Positions 26,591-34,894 of a stretch of DNA of 64,000 bases are shown here, piece by piece. Origin of the DNA: Phycicoccus sp. Lineage in GTDB: Bacteria; Actinomycetota; Actinomycetes; Actinomycetales; Dermatophilaceae. Made by a program: the position numbers and the translations under genes. Where the stretch lies: contig JAGOME010000008.1 of assembly GCA_017993715.1 (NCBI GenBank), forward strand, positions 1 through 64,000. Reading direction: 5' to 3'. The stretch's first letter is position 1. The number at the start of each line of letters is the position of its first letter. The notes beneath the pieces were generated by a model. The model had not been told where the DNA came from. It did no database searches and saw nothing but the letters and a program-made list of their open reading frames with translations.

Positions 26591-27355
26591 GTGACCCAGC
26601 CCCATCCCCTGGCGTCGGCATTCCATGCGGGTTCGTATGCCGCCGTGTTTGCGCCGCTGGACAGCGAGGGTCGCGCCGCGGCGGTCGCGCGGCGCCTGGG
26701 GGACTCGATCGCTTTGTCCATGCTGCCCGACGGCTCACCGCTCCCGCCCGAAGCGGATCTCGCAGAACGGTATGGCGTGGCGACGGTAACGGTCCGAGAG
26801 GCTCTCGCCGAGCTGCGTGCCGCTGGCCTGATCCGGACGCGGCGGGGCCGTGGCGGCGGGTCGTTCGTCTGCGCGCCTGCGGACGGGGGCCGAGCGGCGC
26901 TCACGGCGCGGCTGCGCGAGACCAGCATGAGCGAGTGGCGGGATCTCGTCGACTACTACGGGGTCGTCGCCGGCGGCAGCGCCGCTCTCGCGGCGCAGCG
27001 GGCCGACGATGGCGATGTCGCGCGGTTGCGCGCACTCGCCGACCGTGACGGGTTGGGTGGCGTGCGCGATCTCGCCCGGCATGAGGGCCAGTTCCACCTC
27101 GACTTGGCCGCGACCGCCCACAGCGCACGACTCACCCGGGAAGAGGTGGCCCTTCAAGGCGAGCTGGGCCCGGTCCTGTGGTCCGCCCACGCCCTTGTCG
27201 GTGCCGCAGAACAGATTCGAGACGGCCACCAGGCGGTCGTCGCCGCGGTGGCCGCGACCGACCCCGCGGCGGCTCGGCAGGCCATGCACCACCACATTGC
27301 CGACCTCTTTAGCTCCTTGCGGACGTTGGCGGCCCAGAACAGGAGACCCCGATGA
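26591..27355 (+). CDS. GntR/FadR-family transcriptional regulator
   Basis: The 254-residue protein has a winged helix domain (LPPEADLAERYGVATVTVREALAELRAAGLIRTRRGRGGGSFV) and a FadR-type FCD ligand domain whose metal-binding pattern remains (ARHEGQFHLDLA, DGHQAVVAAVA, AMHHHIADLF). GTG 26591 is preceded by GGGAGA and begins VTQPHPLAS; an upstream in-frame start is only an open frame. It is divergent from the pot operon and overlaps the Cache gene by ATGA. It probably regulates the importer; the 218-bp shared gap should contain its operator. Confidence 0.88.
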   Translation: MTQPHPLASAFHAGSYAAVFAPLDSEGRAAAVARRLGDSIALSMLPDGSPLPPEADLAERYGVATVTVREALAELRAAGLIRTRRGRGGGSFVCAPADGGRAALTARLRETSMSEWRDLVDYYGVVAGGSAALAAQRADDGDVARLRALADRDGLGGVRDLARHEGQFHLDLAATAHSARLTREEVALQGELGPVLWSAHALVGAAEQIRDGHQAVVAAVAATDPAAARQAMHHHIADLFSSLRTLAAQNRRPR

Positions 27356-28098
27356 CCGGTCCCGCAACCGGGCTGGCCGCCGCTGCCGAGGTCGCCGCCC
27401 ATCTCGACCGGCTTGGCGGCTGGGTCCGGACCCAGCTGGTCGCGCTGGGTGCCCTCGTGGTGCAGGAGCTCGCTGGTCCTGCTCCTCGACGGCACGACCT
27501 CGCCATCGAGGAGCCTTGTCGCACACTGTTGGCGCGCGCCGGCGAGCTCCCCCTCGCGGGGTGCGGATTCGTGGCCGCGCCCAACGTCCTGGTCGACGCG
27601 CCCTACTGGCTGGAGTGGTGGACGGCCGACCCTCGGGTCGGCGCGGCCTCCTGCCGCCGGCTCGCCGCGGAGACCGATCCGAGCGCGGTGGGGTTCCGGG
27701 ACTACACGGAGTTGCCGTGGTTTGTCGGTCCGCAACAATCCGGCAGCATGCAGGTGACGGGACCCTACATCGACTACGTATGCACGGATCAGCACACCCT
27801 TACGGTGACGATGCCGGTGTCCCGCACCGGGGAGTTCATCGGCGTCGTCGGGCTCGATGTGCTGGCTGCCACCCTGGAGACGGTGCTCGCTCCCGGCCTG
27901 GATGTGGCGCCGGTCAACTGCGTGGTCATCAACTCCGGAGGCCGGGTGGTTGCGGCCGCAGAGCCCACGTTGCTCGTGGGCGACCTCATCCGTGGCCTGC
28001 CGTTGGCGCCCTGGTTCGCCGGGGAATCGGCCGAGCACGAGGACTGGGACTTCTCGCCCGCGGGCGCGCTGCGGCTTGGGGTGCTCAGCGCTCGCTGA
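27352..28098 (+). CDS. Cache-domain protein without membrane segment
   Basis: This 248-residue protein has a PAS-like Cache sensor fold: CGFVAAPNVLVDAPYWLEWW, GFRDYTELPWFVGPQQSGSMQVTGPYIDYVCTDQHTLTVTMPV, GEFIGVVGLDVLAATLE. Cache domains usually sense small ligands outside the cell and are flanked by membrane helices; here I see no signal peptide and no transmembrane segment. Translational coupling to the GntR gene, and the amine importer opposite, suggest that it helps detect the imported ligand in the cytoplasm. This is an inference. Confidence 0.75.
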   Translation: MTGPATGLAAAAEVAAHLDRLGGWVRTQLVALGALVVQELAGPAPRRHDLAIEEPCRTLLARAGELPLAGCGFVAAPNVLVDAPYWLEWWTADPRVGAASCRRLAAETDPSAVGFRDYTELPWFVGPQQSGSMQVTGPYIDYVCTDQHTLTVTMPVSRTGEFIGVVGLDVLAATLETVLAPGLDVAPVNCVVINSGGRVVAAAEPTLLVGDLIRGLPLAPWFAGESAEHEDWDFSPAGALRLGVLSAR

Positions 28099-28128
28099 GG
28101 ATGCCGAACCTCCCCGTCCTCGGGATGA

Positions 28129-29673
28129 TCACGGGGCAGGGCGCAGGCGGTCCTTGATCTCGTTCTTGAGGACCTTGCCAACTTTGGAGCGTGGCAGGTC
28201 GTCCCAGACCTCAACCTGTTTGGGCGCCTTGACGCTGCCGATCAGGTCCTTGACGAATGCCGTGAGCTCGGCGCTGTCGACGCTGTGCCCGGGAGTGGGT
28301 TGGACCACCGCGACGACACGCTCACCCCACATGTCGTCCGGGAGACCGATGACAGCGCAGTCCTGGATGTCGGGATGGCGCAGGACGGCTTGCTCGACCT
28401 CCGTCGAGTACACGTTGAACCCACCGCTGATGATCATGTCCTTGGCGCGATCGACAATGAACAGATAGCCGTCGTCGTCCAGGTAGCCGATGTCGCCCGT
28501 GTGGTGCCAGCCGTGCCCCGAGGCCTCGGCGGTGGCGGCGGCATTCCGGTAGTAGCCCGGCATGACCAGCGATCCACGCACGACGATCTCGCCGCGTTCC
28601 CCAGCCGGCAGCAGGCCGCCCTGGCCGTCCATGATGCCGACCGTGACCAGCGGAGTGGGCCGACCAGCGGACGACAGCCGCTCTCGCGCAACGGTGCCGT
28701 CCGCTCGGAAATGCTGCGCCGGGGACAGGGTGGAGATCATCATCGGTGCCTCGGTCTGCCCAAAGAGCTGGGCCATGACGGGGCCGATCCGGGTCAGGGC
28801 CTCCTCCAGACGCGCGACGGACATCGGTGCTGCGCCGTACCAGAAGCACTGCAGCGACGTCAGATCCGTGGTGTCCAAGGAGGGATGGGCGAGGACGAGG
28901 TAGATCACTGTCGGCGGCAAGAACGTGTGGGTCACCGCATGTTGCTCGATATTGCCGATGAAGGCCGCCACATCGGGCTGGCGCATGATGACGATCTCGC
29001 CGCCCTTGGCCATCACTGGGAAGCACAACACCCCCGCCGCATGGGTGAGGGGCGCGAGCGCGAGATAGACCGGCCGGCCCTGATCGGGCCAGGGATAGGA
29101 CATCAACGTCAGCGCCGTCATCGTCTCCAGGTTGCCGCCCGTGAGCATGACGCCCTTGGGGCGACCCGTGGTGCCACCTGTCCCGACGATCATCGCGAGG
29201 TCGTTGACGGCCGCCTCGTCAGGGCGATCTCGGGGGTCCGCCGACTCCAAGAAATCGTTCCACGCCAACGTGTCTGGCAGGTTTGCGTCAAGGCAGACCC
29301 ACGTGTGCACCTTGGGCAGGTCGTCGCGGATCCGGCGGACAAGGTCGGCGTAGGAGGAGCGGAAGAGCACGACGGTGCAGTCGAACAGGTCGAGCAACTC
29401 CCGGTTCTCGGCCGCCTCGTTGCGGGGGTTGATGGGACACCAGACAGCGCCGGCGCGACTGATCCCGAAGACGCACGAGAAGGCGTCGGGGTCGTTCCCC
29501 GAAATGATCGCGACCGACTGTCCGGGCGCCACCCCCCGTGCGCGGAGGGCGGCGCCCACGGCATACGACATCGCCTGGACCTGTCCATAGGTCCGGGTGT
29601 CGCCGTCCGTCGTCAGGCAGGGCGCGTCCGGTCCCAGCGACGTGCCCTTGTCGAGGTAGTCGACGAGTCTCAT
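28129..29673 (-). CDS. Acyl-CoA synthetase (AMP-forming, ANL superfamily)
   Basis: The 514-residue enzyme has the ANL motifs: MIVGTGGTTGRPKGV (P-loop), YGAAPM, LFGQTEAP, GWHHTGDIGYLDDDGY, and the C-terminal DRAKDMIISGGFNVYSTEVE with PRSKVGKVLK giving the catalytic Lys. It adenylates a carboxylate and joins it to CoA. Chain type is not deducible; fatty, aromatic or branched acids are possible. The start MRLVDYL (ATG 29673) is preferred over a GTG two codons earlier. It may be co-transcribed with the luciferase-like gene upstream (40-bp gap). Confidence 0.88.
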   Translation of the reverse strand: MRLVDYLDKGTSLGPDAPCLTTDGDTRTYGQVQAMSYAVGAALRARGVAPGQSVAIISGNDPDAFSCVFGISRAGAVWCPINPRNEAAENRELLDLFDCTVVLFRSSYADLVRRIRDDLPKVHTWVCLDANLPDTLAWNDFLESADPRDRPDEAAVNDLAMIVGTGGTTGRPKGVMLTGGNLETMTALTLMSYPWPDQGRPVYLALAPLTHAAGVLCFPVMAKGGEIVIMRQPDVAAFIGNIEQHAVTHTFLPPTVIYLVLAHPSLDTTDLTSLQCFWYGAAPMSVARLEEALTRIGPVMAQLFGQTEAPMMISTLSPAQHFRADGTVARERLSSAGRPTPLVTVGIMDGQGGLLPAGERGEIVVRGSLVMPGYYRNAAATAEASGHGWHHTGDIGYLDDDGYLFIVDRAKDMIISGGFNVYSTEVEQAVLRHPDIQDCAVIGLPDDMWGERVVAVVQPTPGHSVDSAELTAFVKDLIGSVKAPKQVEVWDDLPRSKVGKVLKNEIKDRLRPAP

Positions 29674-29713
29674 CCCCACGTCGGCCCGGCCTAGTGCCCT
29701 GGCCCTGCCCCAC

Positions 29714-30706
29714 TCATGCGGACTCCACGATGGGCAGGATCTCTTCCTTGAGGACCCTCATGTCGTCGAGGGTCTTGGCCACCGGAACATCGACGAAAGG
29801 TGGCCACAGCAGTGGCATGGTCAAGCCGACCTCCTTGAGTCGCACCAGGTTGTCCGTGATCTGCTGCTTGGTGCCGACGAGGATATTGCTGCCCTTGCCC
29901 ATCGGGGTCTGGTCAGTGTCGGCGTCGGTGATGACGAACCAGTACATCGAGCAGAGTTCGAGACCGTCCATCGCGTCGGGGTGGCCCATGGCGTCGAGTT
30001 CGTGCTGGATCGGGCCGCGCCAGCCGGCGAGCTCGTCGGCGGTGTCGTTGATGCCGATCCACCCCGACAGGTTGTACTTGGCGATCCGGTTCGCCGAGCG
30101 TTTGGGGTCGCGCAGACCACTGAAGTAGATCGGCGGATGAGGCTGTTGCAGGGGTTTGGCCCCGAAGCCACAGCGGTCGAAGTCGGCGAACTCACCGTGG
30201 TACTCGAACAGGTCGTTGGTCCAGATGCCCTGCATGATCTCGATGGTCTCGCGAACATGCGCGTGGCGTCGGGGGAAGATGTGGGACGCGCTCGCGGCCG
30301 CGAACTCCTCGGGCATCCAGCCCGATCCGACGCCGACGTTGAGGCGCCCCCCGCTGAGGTGGTCCACCGTGGCCAGCTCGGCGGCCAGGACCCCGGGTGC
30401 CCGGTAGGGCGTGTCGATGATGCTCATGCCGATGCGGACCTTGGAGGTCTTGGCGGCCAGCCACGGGATCAACGGCCAGCCCTGGAGCCACTCACCCCGG
30501 GCCGAGACTGGCAACTGCTTCGGGAACCCCTCGATCATCCCGAAGGAGTATTGGAGCTCGGCGCGATCCGAGGCCTCTGGGACGACGATGCGGTCCAGCG
30601 TCCACACCGAGTCGAAGTCGAGTTCCTCGGCCAGCGCCGTGAGCTCTTCGAGCTCCTTGACCGTGACCTTGTCGCGGAAGTTGGGCAAGTAGAGGGCGAG
30701 TTTCAT
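29714..30706 (-). CDS. Luciferase-like (LLM class) flavin/F420-dependent oxidoreductase
   Basis: This 330-residue protein is a luciferase-fold barrel: KLALYLPNFRDKVTVKELEELTALAEELDFDSVWTLDRI, VRIGMSIIDTPYRAPGVLAAELATVDHLSGGRLNVGVGSGW, and HPPIYFSGLRDPKRSANRIAKY. The cofactor may be F420 or FMN; the family holds both. It starts at ATG 30706, 5-6 nt after GGAGG. Position between two acyl-CoA synthetases suggests catabolism or modification of an acyl-CoA or cyclic substrate, but that is context only. Confidence 0.85.
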   Translation of the reverse strand: MKLALYLPNFRDKVTVKELEELTALAEELDFDSVWTLDRIVVPEASDRAELQYSFGMIEGFPKQLPVSARGEWLQGWPLIPWLAAKTSKVRIGMSIIDTPYRAPGVLAAELATVDHLSGGRLNVGVGSGWMPEEFAAASASHIFPRRHAHVRETIEIMQGIWTNDLFEYHGEFADFDRCGFGAKPLQQPHPPIYFSGLRDPKRSANRIAKYNLSGWIGINDTADELAGWRGPIQHELDAMGHPDAMDGLELCSMYWFVITDADTDQTPMGKGSNILVGTKQQITDNLVRLKEVGLTMPLLWPPFVDVPVAKTLDDMRVLKEEILPIVESA

Positions 30707-30821
30707 CAGGGCCTCCAGACGACGTTGTCTTTGTGGTCGGTTCAACGTGACACAGGAGGATCGTCAGAGGCAAGGCTCCAATGTGACGAATTGCGGGCCG
30801 AGAATCATCAGGGCTGTGTGC

Positions 30822-32378
30822 TCAGGGGCGGTCGGGGTCGGACGTTGACTCCGCCTCAAGGAGTTCGCGGAGTTCGCGTTTGAGCACCTTGCCGTAGTTG
30901 TTCGTGGGGAGGTTGTCGACGAAGCGGTAGGCCTTGGGGCGCTTGTAGCGCGCGATGCTGTCCAGACAGAGCTGGTCCAGGTCCTCCACCGACGGTGCCG
31001 TGCCTGGGGTCATCGGCACGACGAAGGCATAGACGGCCTCGCCCCAGTCGGGATCGGGTCGGCCGACGACGGCGACGGCGCGCACCCGGCCATGCCGCAG
31101 CAATGCCTCCTCGACCTCGCGGGGGTAGATGTTCATCCCGCCGCTGATGATTAGGTCCTTGGATCGGTCGCGCAGGGTGAGGTAGCCGTCAGCGTCAAAG
31201 CTGCCCAGGTCGCCGGTGTGCAGCCACCCCCCGCGCATGGCGTCGGCGGTCGCCGCCGGTTGGTTCCAGTAACCGGCCATCACGACATCCCCACGGACCA
31301 CGATCTCTCCGGTCTCTCCGACCGGCAGCGGGCGGTCTTCCTCATCGACGACGAGGACCTCGACGTCCGTGCGCGGGACGCCGACGCTTGCCATGTGATC
31401 CCGCCAACGCGGGTGGCCGCGGTCGGCGTGCTGGGCCTTGGACAGTGCGGTGATCGTCATCGGCGTCTCACCCTGGCCATAGATCTGGGCCAGCCGTGGT
31501 CCGAATGCCGTGAGCGCGTCCTCGAGGTCGGCCAGGTACATCGGCGCTCCGCCGTAGATGATCGTCTTTAGGTGTGCGGCAGCGGCATCGCAGACGTCAG
31601 GCTCACCGGTAAGCCGCTTGATCATGGTCGGAGCCGCGAAGAAGGACATGCGCGGCCAGCGCTGCAACAGCGTCGCGATCTCGTGGGGATCCACGCCGCC
31701 GGACTGAGGGACGACGCTGACCGCGCCCTGCGCAATGTGGGGGAGTCCATACAGGCCCGAGCCGTGAGAGATCGGCGCCGCGTGCAGGATGCTGTCACCC
31801 GCGGTGACCGGGTCGATGTCGGCGAAATAGCTCAGCGACATCATGAGCAGGTTGCGCATCGTGAGGGTGGCGCCCTTGGGACGGCCAGTCGTGCCGCTGG
31901 TGTAGAACAGCCAGGCAGGGTCATCGCCCCGGCGATCGATCAGCGGCATTCCGGTGCGGGAGAGCGATTCCCGCCACTGGGCGCTTGGCGCGACGATCGC
32001 CGATCGGAGGGCTGGGACGTCAGGGACCAGGGAGAGGGCGTCGTCAGCGTGCTCATCGTCGGTGATGACGAGCCTGGCACCGCTGTCCTGCAGGATGAAA
32101 CCGATCTCCTCCCTGTGCAGCCGGGCGTTGACAGGGACAGCGACCAGTCCGGCGTGCCAGGTGGCGAAAAGTGCCTCGAGGTATTGGGGCCGGTTGCGCA
32201 TGACAATCGCGACGCGATCGCCCTCTGCCAGATCGTGATCGGCGCGAAGGGTTGACCCGAGAGATGCGGTGGCCTGCGCCCACTCGGCCCACGTCGCATG
32301 GAGGCGTTCGCCCTCGGCCAACGCGGGGGCGTCGGGCCGCTGACGGCCCTGTCGGGCGATCCACTGAGCGAGGTTCAT
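30822..32378 (-). CDS. Acyl-CoA synthetase (AMP-forming, ANL superfamily)
   Basis: The 518-residue product contains WLFYTSGTTGRPKGATLT, YGGAPMYLADLEDAL, IYGQGETPMT, GWLHTGDLGSFDADGYL, RSKDLIISGGMNIYPREVEE and the catalytic-Lys segment NYGKVLKREL. MNLAQWIARQGRQRPDAPAL is the conserved N-terminus, so ATG 32378 (GAGGTGG upstream) is used. A TACGAT box at 32451-32446 would give a transcript starting at GTG 32438, so a 20-residue longer leaderless form is possible. The paralogue at 28.1 kb is clearly different in sequence. Confidence 0.88.
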   Translation of the reverse strand: MNLAQWIARQGRQRPDAPALAEGERLHATWAEWAQATASLGSTLRADHDLAEGDRVAIVMRNRPQYLEALFATWHAGLVAVPVNARLHREEIGFILQDSGARLVITDDEHADDALSLVPDVPALRSAIVAPSAQWRESLSRTGMPLIDRRGDDPAWLFYTSGTTGRPKGATLTMRNLLMMSLSYFADIDPVTAGDSILHAAPISHGSGLYGLPHIAQGAVSVVPQSGGVDPHEIATLLQRWPRMSFFAAPTMIKRLTGEPDVCDAAAAHLKTIIYGGAPMYLADLEDALTAFGPRLAQIYGQGETPMTITALSKAQHADRGHPRWRDHMASVGVPRTDVEVLVVDEEDRPLPVGETGEIVVRGDVVMAGYWNQPAATADAMRGGWLHTGDLGSFDADGYLTLRDRSKDLIISGGMNIYPREVEEALLRHGRVRAVAVVGRPDPDWGEAVYAFVVPMTPGTAPSVEDLDQLCLDSIARYKRPKAYRFVDNLPTNNYGKVLKRELRELLEAESTSDPDRP

Positions 32379-32501
32379 CGGACGCACCACCTCGTGATGG
32401 GTGACGGACGGGATGCGCTGCGGCGCATCCGAGGGCACGGAAGTCATCGTAGGGATGACATGGGTTCCGCGGCAGTGCCGGGCGCCTGCCTACGATGGGC
32501 C

Positions 32502-32930
32502 ATGCGACTGGACGAGACGGAGTCCTGGGCTCGGCTCGCGGCGGCCGACCACGGCGTGCTCGCGACGCGGCATTCGGAGCGGGGCGTTGATGTCGTGCCC
32601 ATTGTCTTTGCGGTTGATGGGGACCTTCTCGGCATTCCGGTCGACACGGTCAAACCCAAGGCGTCGACCCGACTGCAGCGGGAGCGCAATCTGGCCGCAG
32701 ATCCCCGGGCCACCGTGCTCGTCGAGCATTGGGACGCCGAGGACTGGTCGGCGCTGTGGTGGGTGCGCGCCGAGCTGCGCTGGGAGGCCACGCCACCACC
32801 GGCGACGATCGAGGCACTGACGGCCGGTTTGGTGAGCAAGTACCCCGCCTACGCGGGCCGGCCCTTTGCCTCGGTGCTGGTCCTGCGCAGCGTCGCCGTG
32901 GTCGGCTGGTCGGCTGGTCGGGCCCACTGA
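32502..32930 (+). CDS. PPOX-class F420-dependent oxidoreductase (TIGR03668-like)
   Basis: The 142-residue split-barrel protein starts MRLDETESWARLAAADHGVLATRHSERGVDVVPIVFAVDG and has VDTVKPKASTRLQRERNLAADPRATVLVEHWDAEDWSALWWVRAELRW, the fingerprint of the small PPOX/F420 family. Members reduce or bind F420, haem or flavin. A TACGAT box (32491-32496) lies 5 nt before ATG 32502 and no Shine-Dalgarno is present. It is divergent from the synthetase gene, with only about 120 bases of shared upstream DNA. Confidence 0.8.
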   Translation: MRLDETESWARLAAADHGVLATRHSERGVDVVPIVFAVDGDLLGIPVDTVKPKASTRLQRERNLAADPRATVLVEHWDAEDWSALWWVRAELRWEATPPPATIEALTAGLVSKYPAYAGRPFASVLVLRSVAVVGWSAGRAH

Positions 32931-32986
32931 TCCTGTCGCCCGCCCAGCCCGCGAGCGGTGACCGATCCCCCGGTTAGGGTGGCGCG

Positions 32987-33203
32987 ATGGGGAGTCTAGA
33001 GAGCCTGCTGTCCTCGTTGAACGGCCATCGTCGCCATGTCCTAGGGATCCTGGAGGGTCTGGGCGACGAGGTCCGGTGAGTTCCGGCTCGACACTGTCGC
33101 GGATGTCGTTGTGCACGGCATCGGCGAGACGGCGACTCCTGCTGGGCATCTTGACGCCGCCCGCGAGCTCATCGACGGTCGTCAGTGGCTGGTCCTTGGC
33201 TGA
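32987..33203 (+). pseudogene. DinB/DUF664-family remnant
   Basis: The first frame encodes MGSLESLLSSLNGHRRHVLG and ILEGLGDEVR and then stops at 33077. That is the N-terminus of DUF664/DinB-like proteins. The +1 frame continues directly with DTVADVVVHGIGETATPAGH and LDAARELIDGRQWLVLG, the C-terminal helix of the same family, and stops at 33201. About 90 central residues, including the metal-binding core, are missing, and the junction is frameshifted. A TAGGGT box 6 nt before the ATG shows that the old leaderless promoter survives. It is a clear gene relic. Confidence 0.75.
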
Positions 33204-33235
33204 GTTTCACGACGTCCCGTCCGCGGGACCGCTGC

Positions 33236-33257
33236 CCTGTCATACCCATCTGACAGG
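33236..33257. promoter_or_regulatory. 22-bp dyad, candidate operator of the DUF3224 gene
   Basis: CCTGTCA and TGACAGG are perfect complements separated by TACCCATC. The dyad ends 8 nt before the ATG at 33266, which is where a repressor would block initiation. No regulator gene adjoins, so the binding protein is unknown. Confidence 0.45.
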
Positions 33258-33265
33258 CTGAGCGC

Positions 33266-33655
33266 ATGGGAGAACACATCGCCACAGGCACCTTCGAGGT
33301 CGCCATGAGCCCGCAGGAGCCATCGATCGTGGGCACCGGGCAGTTCGGGATCGCCAAGAAGTGGTCGGGAGATCTGGTTGCTCAGGGGTCGGGACTGATG
33401 CTGTCGGCCGGGGATCCCGCGTCCGGCCACGCTGGTTACGTGGCGCTCGAAGTCGTTGAGGGGACGCTGCACGGACGTGCCGGCGGCTTTGCCTTTGCCC
33501 AGCTCGGCCTGATGGCCGGGGATGAGCCCAATCTTCGCTATGTCGTGGTCCCGGGCTCCGGTTCGGGCGAGTTCACTGGCATCGGTGGCGAGCTCGCCTT
33601 GACGATCGAGGACGGTGTCCACCGCTATGACCTGGCCTATCGGCTCCCGGACTGA
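33266..33655 (+). CDS. DUF3224 domain protein
   Basis: This 129-residue beta-rich protein fits DUF3224: HIATGTFEVAMSPQEP, KKWSGDLVAQGSGLMLSAGDP, GYVALEVVEGTLHGRAGGFAFAQLG, YVVVPGSGSGEFTGIGGELALTIEDGVHRYDLAYRLP. The fold resembles allene-oxide-cyclase-like barrels; the function is not established. It lies between a broken gene and a GFA protein and may have its own operator (33236-33257). Confidence 0.8.
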   Translation: MGEHIATGTFEVAMSPQEPSIVGTGQFGIAKKWSGDLVAQGSGLMLSAGDPASGHAGYVALEVVEGTLHGRAGGFAFAQLGLMAGDEPNLRYVVVPGSGSGEFTGIGGELALTIEDGVHRYDLAYRLPD

Positions 33656-33700
33656 TCGCGGGGTATCGGGCCGGGGAGGTCGAGAGTGTGAGGCCAGCGC

Positions 33701-34105
33701 GTGAGTGAAGGGATGGCGGGCCGGGCCGAGGGCAGGTGCCTGTGTGGCGGCATCGAGGTCACGATCACCGGCCCCCTTCGCCCGGTGACCAACTGTCATT
33801 GCCATCGGTGTCGCCGGTTCACCGGGCACTTTCTTGCCGCAACGCAGGCCGCACTGGACGACGTCGAGATCCGGGACGCATCGGGATCGCTGGCGTCGTT
33901 CGCCGTGCCGGGTGCTGCGTACCAGTTCTGTCGCACCTGCGGCTCCTCGTTGTTCTGGCAGTCCGACGACACGCTAGATCGGTTGTCCATTGCCGCCGGC
34001 ATCCTCGATCCGCCCACGGGCCTGGTGACTGAGGCGACCTGGTTTGTCAGCGAGGCCAGTGACTACCACGTGCGCCAGGACGTGCCGGAATGGGAGACCG
34101 AGTAG
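33701..34105 (+). CDS. GFA/CENP-V domain zinc protein
   Basis: The 134-residue protein has the glutathione-dependent formaldehyde-activating (GFA) fold with its zinc cysteines: GRCLCGGIEVTI, TNCHCHRCRRFTG, QFCRTCGSSLFWQ. Actinobacteria use mycothiol rather than glutathione, so the family name should not be read as a function. GTG 33701 has GAGG about 8 nt upstream; ATG 33713 lies in frame. It converges with the ComB-like gene. Confidence 0.82.
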   Translation: MSEGMAGRAEGRCLCGGIEVTITGPLRPVTNCHCHRCRRFTGHFLAATQAALDDVEIRDASGSLASFAVPGAAYQFCRTCGSSLFWQSDDTLDRLSIAAGILDPPTGLVTEATWFVSEASDYHVRQDVPEWETE

Positions 34106-34126
34106 GCGGGGCGGGTCGACAGGGTG

Positions 34127-34894
34127 TCAGTGTTCGTCCGCCGAGACGAACGCTCCCTGGGTCAGCAGCGGCACAGTGCTGCTGACGTCGAGGGCCGCGG
34201 CGATGTCGACATCCACGCCGAAACCCTTGTCACGCAGCTCGATCCCGCTTGCGCACTCGGTGAGCGTCTCGACCAGGCGCCCGCGCGTACCGGTGAAGGC
34301 CACTTCGGCCAGGGCGGCCTCTGGACTGACATCGACATAGCCGAGGGCGCCAAGCGCCGACACGATCGCGCCCGCGCCGAGGAGGTCCTCCACGCAGGGG
34401 CGCAGCGAGTCGTCCCGGTCCCAGCGTTCGCCGGCCGCGAGGATCGTCACCGATCGTCCCTGCGCCAACCCCACGGCCAGGTGCGCGGCGACGGCGGACG
34501 CATTGCGCAGGCACCCAGCGAGCACGCGGCCCCCCGCCTCGGAGAGAATCGCCGCGATGGTCGAGCCGTTGGGGGAGGGCAGCACGAGTCGGGGCACCGC
34601 TCGCCCGGTGAGCAAGGACGCCGGAGACAACGTCGGGATCTCGATCCCGGCTCGGCTCGCCTCGAGGCGGCCGACGGCCAGCACGGCACTCTGCTCGGCG
34701 GCGAACCGCTCGGCGTCGCGTCCACGCCAGCGATAGGGCAGGACCACGGTCCCGCGCTCCACCGCGACGCACACGGCCGTAGAGAAGCTGAGCACGTCGA
34801 CCACGACGGCGATGTCGGCTGGCGTGGCTCGAGCCCCCACCGGTCCCCAGTCGAGCCGGATCGCGTGCGTTGCCTGCGCAAAGGGATCAGTCAT
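34127..34894 (-). CDS. ComB-family 2-phosphosulfolactate phosphatase-like protein
   Basis: The 255-residue product matches the ComB family: IAVVVDVLSFSTAVCVAVERG, LVLPSPNGSTIAAIL, LAGCLRNASAVAAHL, VTILAAGERWDRDDSLRPCVEDLLGAG. In methanogens ComB dephosphorylates phosphosulfolactate in coenzyme M synthesis; no ComA or ComC gene is nearby, so the substrate here may differ. It overlaps the GNAT gene by 4 bases and shares its leaderless promoter. Confidence 0.78.
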   Translation of the reverse strand: MTDPFAQATHAIRLDWGPVGARATPADIAVVVDVLSFSTAVCVAVERGTVVLPYRWRGRDAERFAAEQSAVLAVGRLEASRAGIEIPTLSPASLLTGRAVPRLVLPSPNGSTIAAILSEAGGRVLAGCLRNASAVAAHLAVGLAQGRSVTILAAGERWDRDDSLRPCVEDLLGAGAIVSALGALGYVDVSPEAALAEVAFTGTRGRLVETLTECASGIELRDKGFGVDVDIAAALDVSSTVPLLTQGAFVSADEH

